A stretch of 64,000 nt of DNA from Aedes albopictus (Eukaryota > Arthropoda > Insecta > Diptera > Culicidae), in contig NC_085138.1 of assembly GCF_035046485.1 (NCBI RefSeq), positions 24,026,800 through 24,090,799 of the forward strand, written 5' to 3'. A model generated the notes under the pieces. The model saw nothing but the letters and a program-made list of their open reading frames with translations, was not told the origin of the DNA and ran no database searches. This document shows positions 1 through 10,860 of this stretch, in pieces; the stretch's first letter is position 1, and each line of letters starts with the position of its first letter. A program made the position numbers and the translations under genes.

Positions 1-3000
1 TGTTCTCCAGAAATATCTGTTGGAGTTCTTCGGGAATATCTCCAGAAGTTCCTCGGGCATTCCTTCATGAGTTCCTTGGGAATTCCTCGGGAATTCCTCC
101 AGGAGTTCCTTGGGAATTCCTCCAGAAGTTCCTTGGGAATTCCTCTATCAGTTCATTGGGAATTCATTGAGGAGATCCTCGAGAATTTATGCAGGAGTTA
201 CTCGAGAATTTCTTCAGGAATTCGCCAGAAATTTCCTCAGGAGTTCGCCAGAAGCGGATATTTCAGGTGTTCGCCTGAAGCTGAAATATCTGAGTTCTTC
301 GGAAATATATCCAGAAATTCCTCTGGAATTCCTCCAGGAGTTCCTTGCAAATTTCTGCAGGAGTTCCTCAAGAATTTCCTCGAGGATTGATCCAGGAGTT
401 GCTCAGAAATTCTTCCAGCAGTTTCAAATTGCTCCAGGCGTTCCTCAGAAATTCCTCCTGGAGTTCCTCGGAAATTCCTCCAGAAGTTCCTAGGGAATTT
501 CTGCAAAAGTTCCTTGGGAATTTTTCCGGGAGTTCCTCAGGAATTTCTCAAGAATTATCTCGAATATTCATTAAAGAGTTCTCGGGGTTTTTTTCTCCGG
601 GACTTCCTCGGGAATTCCTTTAAAAATTCAAGCGGAATTCTTCCAGGAGTTCCTCAGAAATTTTTCCAGCAGTTCCAAGTTGCTCCAGGGGTTCCTTGGA
701 AAATCCTCCAGGAGTTCCTCGGGAATTCCTCTAGGAGTTTATTTGGAATTCATCCAGGAATTCTCCATTAGTTCTAAGATGCTCCAGGAGATCCTCGGGA
801 ATTCCTCCTGGAGTTCCTCGGAAATTGCTGCAGAAGTTCCTCAAGAATTTAGGAGTTCTACAGAAATAACTTCAGGAGTTTTTCGGCAATATCTCCGGAC
901 GTTCCTCGGGATTTCCTCATGGCGTTCCTTGGAAATTTCTCCGGAAGTTCCTCTAGAATTTCCTCGAGGATTAATTTAGGACTTCATTAGAAATTCTTCC
1001 AGCAGTTCCAAATTGCTCCAAAAGATCATTGGGAATTCCTCCAGAAGTTCTTCAAGAATTCCTCCAGAAGTTCTTTGGAAATTCCTCCAGAAGTTCCCCG
1101 GGAATTTCTCCAGGAGTTCCTCGGAAATTCCTCCATGAGTTCATTGGGAATTCATTAAGGAGATCTTCGGGAATTTATGCAGGAGTTTCTCGAGAATTCT
1201 TTCAGGATTTCCCCAGAAATATCTGCAGGAATTCTTCGGAAATATCTCCAGAAATTCCTCGAGAATTCCTTGATTTTTTTACAATAGTTCCTCAAGAAAA
1301 TCCTCGAGGATTAATCTAGGAGTTCCTCGGAAATCCGCCCAAGAGTTCCTTGGAATTCCTTCAAGAGTTCTTTGGAAATTCCTTCAAGAGTTCTTCTGAA
1401 ACTAGAGACGAACCAGCCAAGGGCTGAAAGTCTCTTTAATAAAGACAAATCAATCAATCAATTCTTCTGAAGCTCCTCCAGAAGATCCTCCAGGAGTTCC
1501 TCGGGAATTCCTTCAGGACTTCCTCGGAAATTCTTCCAGGAGTTTATCGAGAATTTCTCCAGGAGTTCCTCGGATATTCCTCCAAGAGTTCCTCCTCCAG
1601 GTGTTCCCCGGAATTCCTCCAGGACTTCCTCGGAAATTTCTCCAGAAGTTTATCAGGAATTTCTCCAGGAGTTCTCCAAGAGTTTCTCTTAAATTTCTCC
1701 AGTAGTTCCTAGGGAATTCCTCCAGAAATTCCTCGGGAATTCCTCCAGGAGTTCCTTGGGAATTCCTCCAGGAGTTCCTTGGCAATTCCTCCAGGAGTTC
1801 CTTGGCAATTCCTCCAGGAGTTTCTTGGAAATTCCTCCAGGAGTTCCTCGGAAATTCCTCCAGGAGTTCCTCGGGAATTCCTCCAGGAGTTCCTCGGGAA
1901 TTCCTCCAGGAGTTCCTCGGGAATTCCTACAGGAGTTCATCGGGAATTCCTCTATCAGTCCATTGGGGATTCATTAAGGAGATCCTCGAGAATTTATGCA
2001 GGAGTTCCTCGAGAATTTCCTCAGGAGTTCGTCAGAAGCAAATATTTCAGCTGAAATATCTGAGTTCTTCGGAAATATATCCAGAAATTCCTTTGGAATT
2101 CCTCTCGGAGTTCCTTGCAAATTTCTCTAGGAGTTCCTCACGAATTTCCTCGAGGATTGATCCAGGAGTTGCTCAGAAATTCTTCCAGGAGTTTCAAATT
2201 GCTCCAGAAGTTCCTCGGGAATTCCTCCAGGAGTTCCTTGGATTTTTATCCGGGAGTTCCTCAGGAATTTCTCAAGAATTATCTCGAGGATTCATTCAAG
2301 AGTTCTCGGGATTTTTTTCTCCGGGACTTCCTCGGGAATTCCTTTAAAAATTCAAACGTAATTCGTCCAGGAGTTCATCAGAAATTCTTTCAGCAGTTCC
2401 AAGTTATTCCAGGAGTTCCTAGGAATGTCTTCCAGGAGTTCCTCGGGAATTCCTCAAGGAGTTTATTTCGAATTCATCCAGGAATTCTCCACTTATTCCA
2501 AGACGCTCCAGGAGTTCCCCAGATATTCCTCCTAGAGTTCCTCGGGAATTGCTGCAGAAATTCCTCGAGAATTTCTTTAGGAGTTCTGCAGAAATATCTT
2601 CAGAAGTTTTTCGGCAATATCTCCTGACGTTCCTCGGGATTTCCTCCTGGCGTTCCTTGAAAATTTCTCCGGGAGTTCCTCTAGAATTTCCGCGAGGATT
2701 AATTTAGGAGTTCCTCAAAAATTCGTCCAGCAGTTTCAAATTACTCCAGATGATCCTTGGGAATTCCTCCAGGAGCTCTGACAAATTTTCCGGAAGTTCA
2801 TCAAGAATTTCCTTGAGGATTCATCCACAAGTTCCTCTGAAATTCCTCCAAGAGTTCCTCTGGAATTCCCCCAGTAGTTCCTTAGTGAATTCTATAAGAA
2901 ATTCCTCCGAAATTCCTCCAGGAGTTCTTAGGGAATTCCTCACGGAGTTTCCTGGAAATTGCTCAAGGAATTCCTCAAAAATTGCTCCAGAAATCCTTGA

Positions 3001-3795
3001 AAATTTCTTGCTCTAAGAGATCCCTGAGAATTCATCCAGGAGTTCTCTGTAAATATTTCTTGTATGTCCTCGAAAATTCCTCTTGAATATCCTCGTGAAT
3101 TCCTCCAGGAGTTCCTCTGGAATCCCTCCAGAAGTTTATCGGGAATTGCTCCAGGACTTTCTTCTGAATTGCTACAAGAGTTCCTCTGGTAATACTCCAG
3201 GAGATCATCAAAATTTGTTCCAGGAGTTCTACGGGAATTGATCCAAAACTTCCTCTTGTATTACTCCACGGGTTTTCAAAGAAATCCTGGAGAAATTCCT
3301 TAAGAACTCATGCAGCAAATCTCGAGGAACTCCTGGAGGAATAACCGAGGAACTTCGGGAAGAATTCCAGAGCAACTCCTGAAGAAATTTCCTCATGGGT
3401 TCTACTGAATGAATTTTTGAGGAGCTCGTGGAGGAATTCTCGAGGAACTCCCGAACAACTTCTGGATGAACTCCTGTATAAATTTGAGAAAGTCCCAGAG
3501 TAACTCCCTAGGAATTTCCGAGGAACTCTTGGGTGAATTTTCGAGGAAATCCCTAGAAACTCATTGAGAAATTTCCGAGGAATTTCTGAATGAATTTTCT
3601 AGGAGCTGCTGAAAGAATTCTAGTGGAACTGCTGGAGTAGTTCCCGAGAAACTACTGAAGAAATTCCCGAGAAACTTCGAAAAACTGGAGGAATTCTCGT
3701 GGAACTCTTGCAAGAATTTTCAAGAAACTTCTGCAGGAACTCCTGCAGGAATTCCCAGAGTCCTCCTGCTGGAATTCCTGGAGGATTCTAATAGG
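1..3795. repeat. GGAATTCC minisatellite block, 23-bp period
   Basis: Degenerate tandem array whose unit combines GAATTCC, CTCCAGGAG and TTCCTCGG. Spacing is 23 bp and is most regular at about 1720-1935. Because 23 is not a multiple of 3 and the unit lacks stops, all frames on both strands stay open and show a 23-residue period, which explains the many small ORFs. From 1 to about 3290 the unit reads as CCAGGAGTTCCTC; from about 3290 to 3790 it reads in the opposite polarity. Segments near 150-1000 recur near 1950-2750. No gene is inferred. Confidence 0.9.
1393..1462 (+). mobile_element. SINE 3' tail fragment
   Basis: A short non-minisatellite island with GAACCAGCCAAGGGCTGAAA followed by an AATAAA-like stretch and (CAAT)n. 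The same sequence occurs in reverse at 56140-56200, and a relative ends the SINE at 62085-62235. It reads as the 3' end of a 5'-truncated tRNA-type SINE dropped into the array. Confidence 0.65.
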
Positions 3796-3926
3796 TACCT
3801 ACATAATTGATTACTAATAATGTTTATATTTTTTCAGGGTGACAACGCAGCCATCTTCGAGTCAGTTGTTGCATTAACCCTGGCGCCGTCGGAATAATCG
3901 TTTCCTTATTGTTTCAAAGTGTCAAG

Positions 3927-4161
3927 ATGGCTCGGGGACCGAAGAAACATTTGGAGCGTATGAACGCTTCAAAAAGATGTTGGACCAGACCAGACCAGGT
4001 TAACTTTGCCCCGCGTACATCCATGGATCCACACAAGCTTGTGATTTTCTTTCGCATCTGAAGTACGTCTTGACCACCACCGATGTCACCAAGATCTGTA
4101 ACGTCACATCTAGATCGATGGCAAGGTTCGCACTGACTTCAACTACCCGGTCGGATTCATG
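3927..4161 (+). pseudogene. RpS4: Ribosomal protein S4 (eS4) pseudogene, 5' part
   Basis: The reading starts with ATG and MARGPKKHLER, the conserved N-terminus of eukaryotic eS4, a structural protein of the 40S subunit. It continues through APR..DPHKL..VIFF, KYVLTTTDVTKI and, in another frame, DGKVRTDFNYPVGFM. These segments follow eS4 order but lie in different frames, with small deletions and at least one stop, so no eS4 protein can be made. Only about the first third of the usual ~260 residues is recognisable; after 4161 I cannot support homology. No introns interrupt the segment, which fits a retrocopy. An AG after a T-rich tract lies at 3831-3838 upstream but is probably fortuitous. eS4 identity is fairly sure; its origin as a retrocopy is inferred. 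Confidence 0.75.
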
Positions 4162-4416
4162 CGTTAGATCGGCCGTGGAAGGTGCCGTTCATCTTGATTG
4201 GATCCGAGCATCCACCAGAACGATTATTGTCACCGGTGATGGGCGTGTTCAAGCTCGACCACGAAGATTTGTGCGTGACCAACTATCAGAACGGAAGATG
4301 AGCGGTTTGCATGCGGGTAATCGCTTTTTTAAAAAGTGAGAAGAAGACCTGTTTTGAATGCTGAAAATACAAAAATCCGTTTATAATACCACTATGAAAG
4401 TAAACTGAAATATGTA

Positions 4417-5783
4417 AAGACCGCCCCAGAAAGTATGGACCCAAAGAGAAAATGCTGGCATTTCAAAATTAATGATGGCTAGTTTTTTTAAATCCTGCAT
4501 CCTGTTTATTAACCTATTCTCTCAGCATTTATGCAGCGGTTCGTACGATTCCAACAGTTTGTTTCAAAATACTTAAACTTTCAGTGGAACATCGTCAAAA
4601 AAATGTGCACAAATGATGTTCAGAGGTTAAAATGACACTTAGGAAATGAGCAAAATATAGAGGGAATAAATGAGAAAACCATATAAGCAGCAAACAGGAT
4701 GCACTGTGGGAAGAACACGTTTGAGCATAAGCAAAAAATTGGGTTAAAAATAAAGGTCCTTCCAACCCTCTTGTGGATAGACGTATGATGAAGGTATTTG
4801 AGCGCAAGAAAAAAACCGTTTAACCCTATCCCGCCCATGACTTCTTATAGTGTTTAAAAATAGTTTTTATTATTTTTCCTCAAAATGGTAGAACAAAATC
4901 TTATTTTCTATGCCAAAATTATCGTTTAAGGCTATTACAACTCAAATATGAAATGGTGCTCTGGAGCACCACCAGGCATTTGGAGAACTTTATTTCATAT
5001 TTTTTCTCGTTAAAAATGGTTAAAACACAGGATGCTTCATTTGACAATCCACGAAAATCACTTTCCGAACCAGTTCTATACAAATTCATTACAATTCGAG
5101 ACAAGTTGTTCTCAGAAACTTCGAACTTTTATGCCACCAGAATTCTAGAATGGGATACAAACAATGATTACATTGGAAAATTGCTTATTTTTTGCACGCC
5201 ATGTGCCCAGTGGTGCATATATGCACCAATCATATTGTATTATATTAAGGGTTTAAATACATATTTTAATTCTTTTCAACGTATGACTACACAAATAAAT
5301 AGTAAATCTGTTAGGGAACTATTTTTATTTCAACCCATGAGGATAACTATGCCATTAATTAAGACGTCAAAGTTTGTCATTATTTTTGTGGCGAAAAAAA
5401 TAGCTTTTCATGAAAACTTTTTTTGACAAAAACATTGAATTTGTATGCGCATACTTAGCGTAATGCATTTAGATAGAGAACAACATGTGAAATCATGATT
5501 TACAATTAAAAACATTCAAAAAACTTCATTAGTTTCAGAGATACAAGGGTTGAAAGTTATGGTGCTCTACAGACACCATGGGCGGGAAAGGGTTAACTTA
5601 CACAGAGAGGGTTATGACCAAAAATTTTACCATTTCGAATGTCAATGTAATCGTGGCAAAGAACGTTTGAATTTCCGATCATATAGTAAGCAGAAACAGC
5701 AGAAACGAAGTCTGAAACAAGAAACATCGACCAGGCCCAGATATCTGAAGACTAGGTGCGTCCATACTTTCTGGGGCAGTCTT
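4417..5783. mobile_element. Tc1/mariner-type MITE with TA target duplication
   Basis: Terminal inverted repeats of about 27 bp, beginning AAGACYGCCCCAGAAAGTAT, lie at 4417-4443 and 5757-5783. TA flanks both sides (4415-4416 and 5784-5785). Without the nested element (4824-5592) it is about 0.6 kb. No transposase is seen. The TA duplication and mariner-like ends suggest IS630/Tc1/mariner mobilisation, which is inferred. Confidence 0.8.
4824..5592. mobile_element. piggyBac-type non-autonomous element (TTAA duplication)
   Basis: It begins CCCTATCCCGCCCATG and ends with the inverse of CCCTTTCCCGCCCATG, a 16-bp inverted repeat with one mismatch. TTAA flanks both sides (4820-4823 and 5593-5596). 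CCC termini plus TTAA are the piggyBac signature. Sub-terminal palindromes built on GGTGC/GCACC lie near 4950 and 5215. An internal 157-codon open frame on the + strand (4953-5426) has no piggyBac catalytic motif that I recognise and is not called a gene. The element sits inside the 4417-5783 MITE. Confidence 0.85.
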
Positions 5784-6505
5784 TAGAAGAATACGAAAGC
5801 CCGCTTAGCCGAAGCGGTATGCAAGCGATGTTCAATTTCGATCGATTTAGGATAGGGTGACGATGGATATTATCCGCAGGTTCAATTCGTCATGAAGGGA
5901 TTTTGTCGGCCAAACTACCTGAAACTTGGTCGTTTAATTCAGCTTGGTTGGGAAGGATTTGAGGCCTAGGTACTCTGAGTTCAACAGCTTTCAAAAATCC
6001 CCCATGACGAAGAGAACAAAACTGCCAAAATACGCAATTTCCCCTATTTTCATATCCCAGTTGGGACGAAAACAATAAAGGAAGCAATACATATTAGTTC
6101 AACGCTTTATTTATTTTTGTTGTGTTTATTGATTGTTCATAACCTTCTCTTCTTTGTTCTCTTCTATGGCTGATTAAATTATATTTTTATTCTTTTTCGA
6201 TTTGAATTTAGTATAGATTTAGTGTTTACTTCAGTTATACAAAATTCCGAATGTAAAGGGATGAAAAGGCAATTTAATCGGCTATAGAAGAGCCTTTGAG
6301 ATCGTTTCCATTTAACGTCGCTTCATTCAGATCGTACAAATGTTGTAGGTACATCGAATAAATTACATCGCAAGAATTACATCGGATCTGTTTATTATAT
6401 CAACAGCCGCCGAGTACATCGGGCTGTGTAATATTCATCAATCGATGTAACGACCTGGTTGCAGCGATTTCGATGTAATATTCAACAACTTTTTTTGCTG
6501 TGTAT
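5784..6505. other. Intergenic, no gene seen
   Basis: AT-rich sequence. A short open frame on the minus strand (6087-5890) has no recognisable domain. Around 6340-6500 the word TTACATCG and its inverse recur several times, suggesting an old repeat relic. Nothing else could be supported. Confidence 0.4.
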
Positions 6506-7240
6506 AACATCCTAGTAGAACCCTATACATTTTATTAGGATTGGACATTTGGTTATCGAGATATCTTTCAAAGACTACTTGGGAGTAATACAGGTTAACC
6601 TTTTGAGAGATTTTTGACCAAGTGTATCATAATAAATATCTCAGCCGTTTATTTCGATTGGAAATTTGGTTACTGAGATATCTTTCGAAGAGTACTTAGG
6701 AGTTATACAACTAATCTTTTTGAGATTTTTAACAAAGTGTATCATACTAAATATCTCAGCCGTGTGTCAATCGATTTGTGTTCTCTTGGTACCAAATGAA
6801 AGCTTCAACATCCTAGTAGATTGCTCAGAAATTTTATTAGGATTGGACATTTGGTTACAGAGATATCTTTCGAAGCGTACTTAGGATTTATTCAACTAAA
6901 CTTTTTGAGTGTATCATAATAAATATCTCAACCGTCTGTCAACCGATTTCGGTTCTCCTGGCACTAAATGAAAGCTATAACATCCTAGTAGAACCCTATA
7001 CAATTTTATTAGGATTGGACATTTGGTTATCGAGATATCTTTCAAAGAGTACTTGGGAGTAATACATGTTAATTTTTTGAGAGATTTTTGACCAAGGGTA
7101 CCATAATAAATATCTCAGCCGTCTGTCAACCGATTTGGGTTCTCTTAGCACCAAATGGAAGCTGCAATATCCTTGTAAAAGGCCCTGAAATTTTATTTTG
7201 ATTCGACATTTGATTACTGAGATATCTTACGTAGAGCATT
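6506..7240. repeat. Tandem array, about 170-bp unit, about 4 copies
   Basis: Each unit contains, in order, ACATCCTAGTAGA, TTAGGATTGGACATTTGGTT, GAGATATCTTTCRAAG and AAATATCTCAGCCGT. Copies start near 6506, 6650 (partial), 6808 and 6978. They are diverged by substitutions and small indels. No coding potential is seen. Confidence 0.75.
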
Positions 7241-7360
7241 TCAATAAATTCTTTTTTTTTATTTTATTATTATATTCACTTGTTATCTTGCATAAGTTTT
7301 TGACCATTATATGGGAAATTAGTTTTCAATAAATAATGCTGACCTCATATATAGTGTATA

Positions 7361-7446
7361 CTATACTGCCCCCACTCGCAAAACAGTCCCATATGAATAG
7401 GAAACCCAGCAAAGATGGGACTGTTTTGCGAGTGGCGGCAGTATAG
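7361..7446. mobile_element. Small hairpin MITE (86 bp)
   Basis: Two 32-base arms (7361-7392 and 7415-7446) are inverse copies with one mismatch, separated by 22 bases. The core word is CACTCGCAAAACAGTCCCAT. The ends read TA..ACTGCC, as in miniature Tc1/mariner-type elements. Confidence 0.7.
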
Positions 7447-8253
7447 CAGGTTATTGTTTTCAACAAAATTATAAATAACAATTACAAATAAACAGGAATT
7501 CTATGAAAACTAACAATATGTTAAATGAAAGCTTTGAATTTATATATTGTGGGAAAAATGCAAGAACCGGACAGCCAAAATAATTAGCTAGTTAACAAGC
7601 TAACGCCAAAACTGATTAACTTAGTAGATATATCATTTTTGTCCTTTCTACACCATAACCATGAATACCAAGTACTTCGGAGCTAATTTAATCGACTGAT
7701 TAAAAGATATTAGACAAAGTGTATCTCGGTGATTTTCTTATCCATTTATTAATCGATTCAAGATCTTTTGGCAGTTAACAAAAGATACAATACCTATTCC
7801 AGAATATGTAAGCTATTTTTTAAACATTCCATACAAGATTCTAGGAGGTGTCTGGCATTTCTGGTAGTTTAACCCATGATCCATGATGATATTTTGGAAA
7901 CCAATTCTCTAGATGCCAAATCCATAATATTTTCTAGAACTTTTGGTCAATAGCACGAAATTAATATGTTAAATACAAATAATACAACAATAATTTCAAT
8001 AAGTGTAAGAAGGGTTCTGTTCACCATAGGTGGATTAAATCGGGTTTTTAAATTTATTTTTAATCGTAAATATTAACTAAGCTAATTCTTCACTCCTCTA
8101 CGAATCCTATCTAGACTGCCAACTGCTCACACACGTATTAGTCATATGCCGTCTGAGCGATATCATCATGTTACATGTGATATATGTGGAATTCGACAGA
8201 CTATTGTCCTCATTACGAATCTTAGAGAAGGACATACAGATTAAATACTGGCA
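7447..8253. other. Intergenic, nothing recognised
   Basis: AT-rich DNA without a supported gene, terminal repeat or tandem array. Confidence 0.4.
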
Positions 8254-8257
8254 TTAA

Positions 8258-8464
8258 GGTGAAGATATGACGAAGCCATACCTCGAATTTTCAAGAGCAC
8301 AAATCTGAAGAACCAAATGTTGGTTTTCGCTGAAAAGTTGATCGTTTGGTCACCACCAGCGGGTAACCAATCTATCAATTTTTCAGCGCAAACCAACATT
8401 CAGTTCATCAGATTTGTGTTCTTGAAAAATCAAGGTGTGCGTGTGGCTTTGTTATATATTCACC
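8258..8464. mobile_element. TTAA-flanked MITE, copy 1 (GGTGAA ends)
   Basis: The ends read GGTGAAGATATGACGAAGCC and, inverted, GGTGAATATATAACAAAGCC. TTAA flanks both sides (8254-8257 and 8465-8468). An inner inverted repeat built on AGAGCACAAATCTGA lies at about 8292 and its complement at about 8408. A relative with the same design is at 37250-37495. The small frame at 8317-8577 is an accident of the inverted repeat. Confidence 0.7.
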
Positions 8465-8697
8465 TTAAAAACATCCTCTCAAATGACCCATCTGTAGAAG
8501 CAGCCCTGTTACTTTACTTGAAATATACAAAAATACGAACAAATTTAGTTGATAACTACTTAAAACTGAAGGCATAATCCCCGACTATAGGACTACAAAG
8601 ATCACGATTCTCTACTAGTATCAGTAACAAAATAATATCAAACTCTAACTCTGTAGTAACCTCGTAACACCTCTCTAACTGGCCAAGGGACCCTCTA

Positions 8698-9817
8698 CCG
8701 TATGCGTGATAATGTTTGCACCATCTTTAAATAACGTTCCAGTTTTACTTGTGAATACAATGTATTGGTTTTATTTGCAGGCGTTTAAGCTATAACTCAT
8801 GTCATAGGGGCTGTCCATTAATTACGTAAGGGTTTATGGGGGGAGGGAAGTTTGCAAAATCTTACGTGTCATACAAAAATATTTAGAGTTTCATACAAAA
8901 AATCTTACAAGGGGGGGGGGGGGGGGGTGAGGGTGTCGAAAATTCGGAAAAATTGCCTTACGTAATAAATGGACAGCCCCATAGTAGGCTGTGAATAAAA
9001 AGTGTTGATTTTCTTAGTTTAACACTTGCATAATGACTAAGTGGCAACCTAGCTCGTGATTTGTCCACGCGCAAATGTCGAAAAGTGTCCGTGGTAGTGT
9101 CAAATTCAAGATTAACAATTTTTGAGTTTATTTTTTTAGTTTGACATTGCCTAATGGTGTAGACATTGACACACAAACAAAAGTTAATATAACTATTGAT
9201 TCTGGAATTTGGCACGGATCGATAGTTTTTCGGAAATCGAAAAAAAAACGGATGTTGCGTTCGGACAAATTCAAGACTTTCTTTTATGGCGCTACTGGTA
9301 GCTCCTGGATGCCATTGGTAATAATGTAAGTTTTTTTTTCTGTGGTCGAAGGATCATAAAGGCCACCGTAATTTTTCTTTCGATATGCCATGCCGTTAAG
9401 TAGCTGATTTCGCGTTTCTTTGCCATTTTTCTCATTGAGCGCATATAATTCACCCAAATCTTCTATTTGGAGGCAGCGATAGCCCTCTTAATCCATGGTA
9501 ACCTTGGACGACCAGTGGACACCTTTGGGAATAGTTGCCCTTGCTTTTTTTTCGGTCTAAGGCCGTTTTACGGTTCTCCTGAACACTCCTGAAATGTCTT
9601 TTTTAACATTTGCGCGTGGACAAGTCCAGACTACCGCTGCCACTCCTTCATGGTGCAAATTTTAAACTTAAGAAATCGGATTTTTTTTACCCGCAACCTA
9701 CTGTGATATGAGTTAGAGCTTACGTGCATGCAATAAAAACCAAGACATTGCGTGTGCAGGTGATATGGGTACCTACCTTATTTGTACGATATGGTGCAAA
9801 CATTATCACGCATACGG
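8698..9817. mobile_element. Long-TIR foldback element with TA duplication
   Basis: Inverted arms begin CCGTATGCGTGATAATGTTT at 8698 and at the complement ending 9817. Similarity continues inward, with indels, to about 9090 and 9590 (shared word TTGTCCACGCGCAAATGT). TA flanks both ends (8696-8697 and 9818-9819). The left arm is interrupted by the 8807-8980 MITE. The interior (about 9100-9590) has no transposase motif. Confidence 0.75.
8807..8980. mobile_element. MITE with GGGGCTGTCCAT ends
   Basis: The ends read GGGGCTGTCCATTAATTACG and, inverted, GGGGCTGTCCATTTATTACG, with ATA flanking both sides. It contains a run of about 18 G near 8911-8927. The right arm of the host foldback element (near 9700) lacks it, so it is a clean insertion. 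Confidence 0.8.
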
Positions 9818-9845
9818 TATTGCGCTTCTTTTCCTTATAATCAAA

Positions 9846-9876
9846 AAGGCGAACCAGCCCCAGGCTGAAATCTGTA
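9846..9876 (+). mobile_element. SINE tail scrap
   Basis: GCGAACCAGCCCCAGGCTGAAA resembles the tail word seen at 1393 and 62190. It abuts the 3' end of the NDUFA9 pseudogene. Confidence 0.4.
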
Positions 9877-9889
9877 TAGCCCAATCCCG

Positions 9890-10860
9890 CCGGTCCCCAA
9901 AACTTGCCTGATCCTTCATCAGCGTCAGGTTAACACCTAAATCCTCCAGCATGGGAACGCCCTACTTCAATTCGTTGAACACGTACTATTGCTGAACGCG
10001 CTCCATGTGCGAATCTCCCACCGGGAACGACGAACTGACTGATGTTATAGGTCAGCTTCGCCTTCATCATCTGATCGAAGCGCAGACCGTAGCACCAGTA
10101 GCCCCACCAGTCGGCTTTCTTGCGCATTTCTCGGTAGAACCAGTCGAACAGCTTGTAGCGACGTGGGCCCACATCCTGGCACACTTGACCCTGGCTGTCG
10201 GAATCCTTAGTGGCGTTAACGATACCCTGGGCCACGTCCGAGCAGTGGACCGGTTGCTTGACGGTCCTCTCTCACTTGTACCAAAGCAGCATTCCACGAA
10301 ACTGACGGAACCACAGATGAGCGTAGTAGCGAAGGAAGCGATCTGCATGTCCATAGATGTCCGCCGGACGGAAGATGACGGCCTCGGGGAAATCCTCTTC
10401 GTGGTACTCGCTCTTGAGGAGCATGCTGCCCTCCTTGGTCAGAATCGGCTTCGACTGCGGGGTACAATTCAAGCTCGCGACCAACCAGATAGATGACGAC
10501 GTTCAAATGCATTACTGCCTTGTAGATGGACTCATCGTCACACAGATGATAGAGAGTAAACAAAACCTGGCCCAGATCGCTGACCAGTTTCAGAAGGAAG
10601 GCTTCGTAGTGATTTGCCCGATTGGGAATAAGGGAGCTCGTCTTTCCCAACTTGTTGCTCGCGTAGCGGCCCAAAAATCCGGTGGCTCCGAAAACAGTTG
10701 CTACAACACCGTTGAAACTCGATCGACCACCAGTGCCACGCCTAATATCAGCCGGATTCGTAGTCAAGAGCTCACGGGGGACATCCGAGCTGTAGTCTGC
10801 CTTTAGACAGATGATCCCCAGGGCATTGGTTTGCTGTTTGGAATGAATTACCGAGGCCAT
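9890..10860 (-). pseudogene. NDUFA9: NDUFA9 (complex I 39-kDa subunit) pseudogene
   Basis: The minus strand reads MASVIHSKQQTNALG at 10860, then RGTGGRSSFNGVVATVFGA and TGFLGRYASNKLGK, the N-terminal NAD(P)-binding GxxGFxG region of NDUFA9, an atypical SDR accessory subunit of mitochondrial complex I. Similarity continues to YLVGREL. Roughly 40-50 residues expected next are missing, and the reading shifts frame to VASLNCTPQSKPILTKEGS, PEAVIFRPADIYGHADR and FLRYYAHLW. A TGA then replaces a conserved Gly codon near 10266, after LLWYK. Similarity resumes with QPVHCSDVAQGIVNATKDS and YKLFDWFYREM, and fades around LGVNLTLMKDQ. Normal length is about 400 aa and there are no introns. Deletion, frameshift and nonsense show it is dead. 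A retrocopy is likely but no poly(A) tail remains. It is divergent from GOSR1, whose start codon is about 560 bp away. Confidence 0.85.

Noticed and set aside
1720..1935. CRISPR-like regular repeats
   Set aside because: Units are contiguous and diverged with no unique spacers, in a eukaryotic genome.
67..3016. Many small open frames with GIPPGVPREFLQEF-type peptides
   Set aside because: They follow the 23-bp minisatellite in every frame and strand; no start context, splice sites or domains.
3831..3926. Real RpS4 exon after an intron acceptor
   Set aside because: The downstream eS4 reading is frameshifted and stops early, so a functional exon is unlikely.
4953..5426. 157-codon frame inside the piggyBac-type MITE
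   Set aside because: No transposase motif, low-complexity AT-rich codons, lies within a non-autonomous element.
8900..8930. Poly-G run as a G-quadruplex regulatory site
   Set aside because: It lies within a MITE as a homopolymer; no gene context supports regulation.
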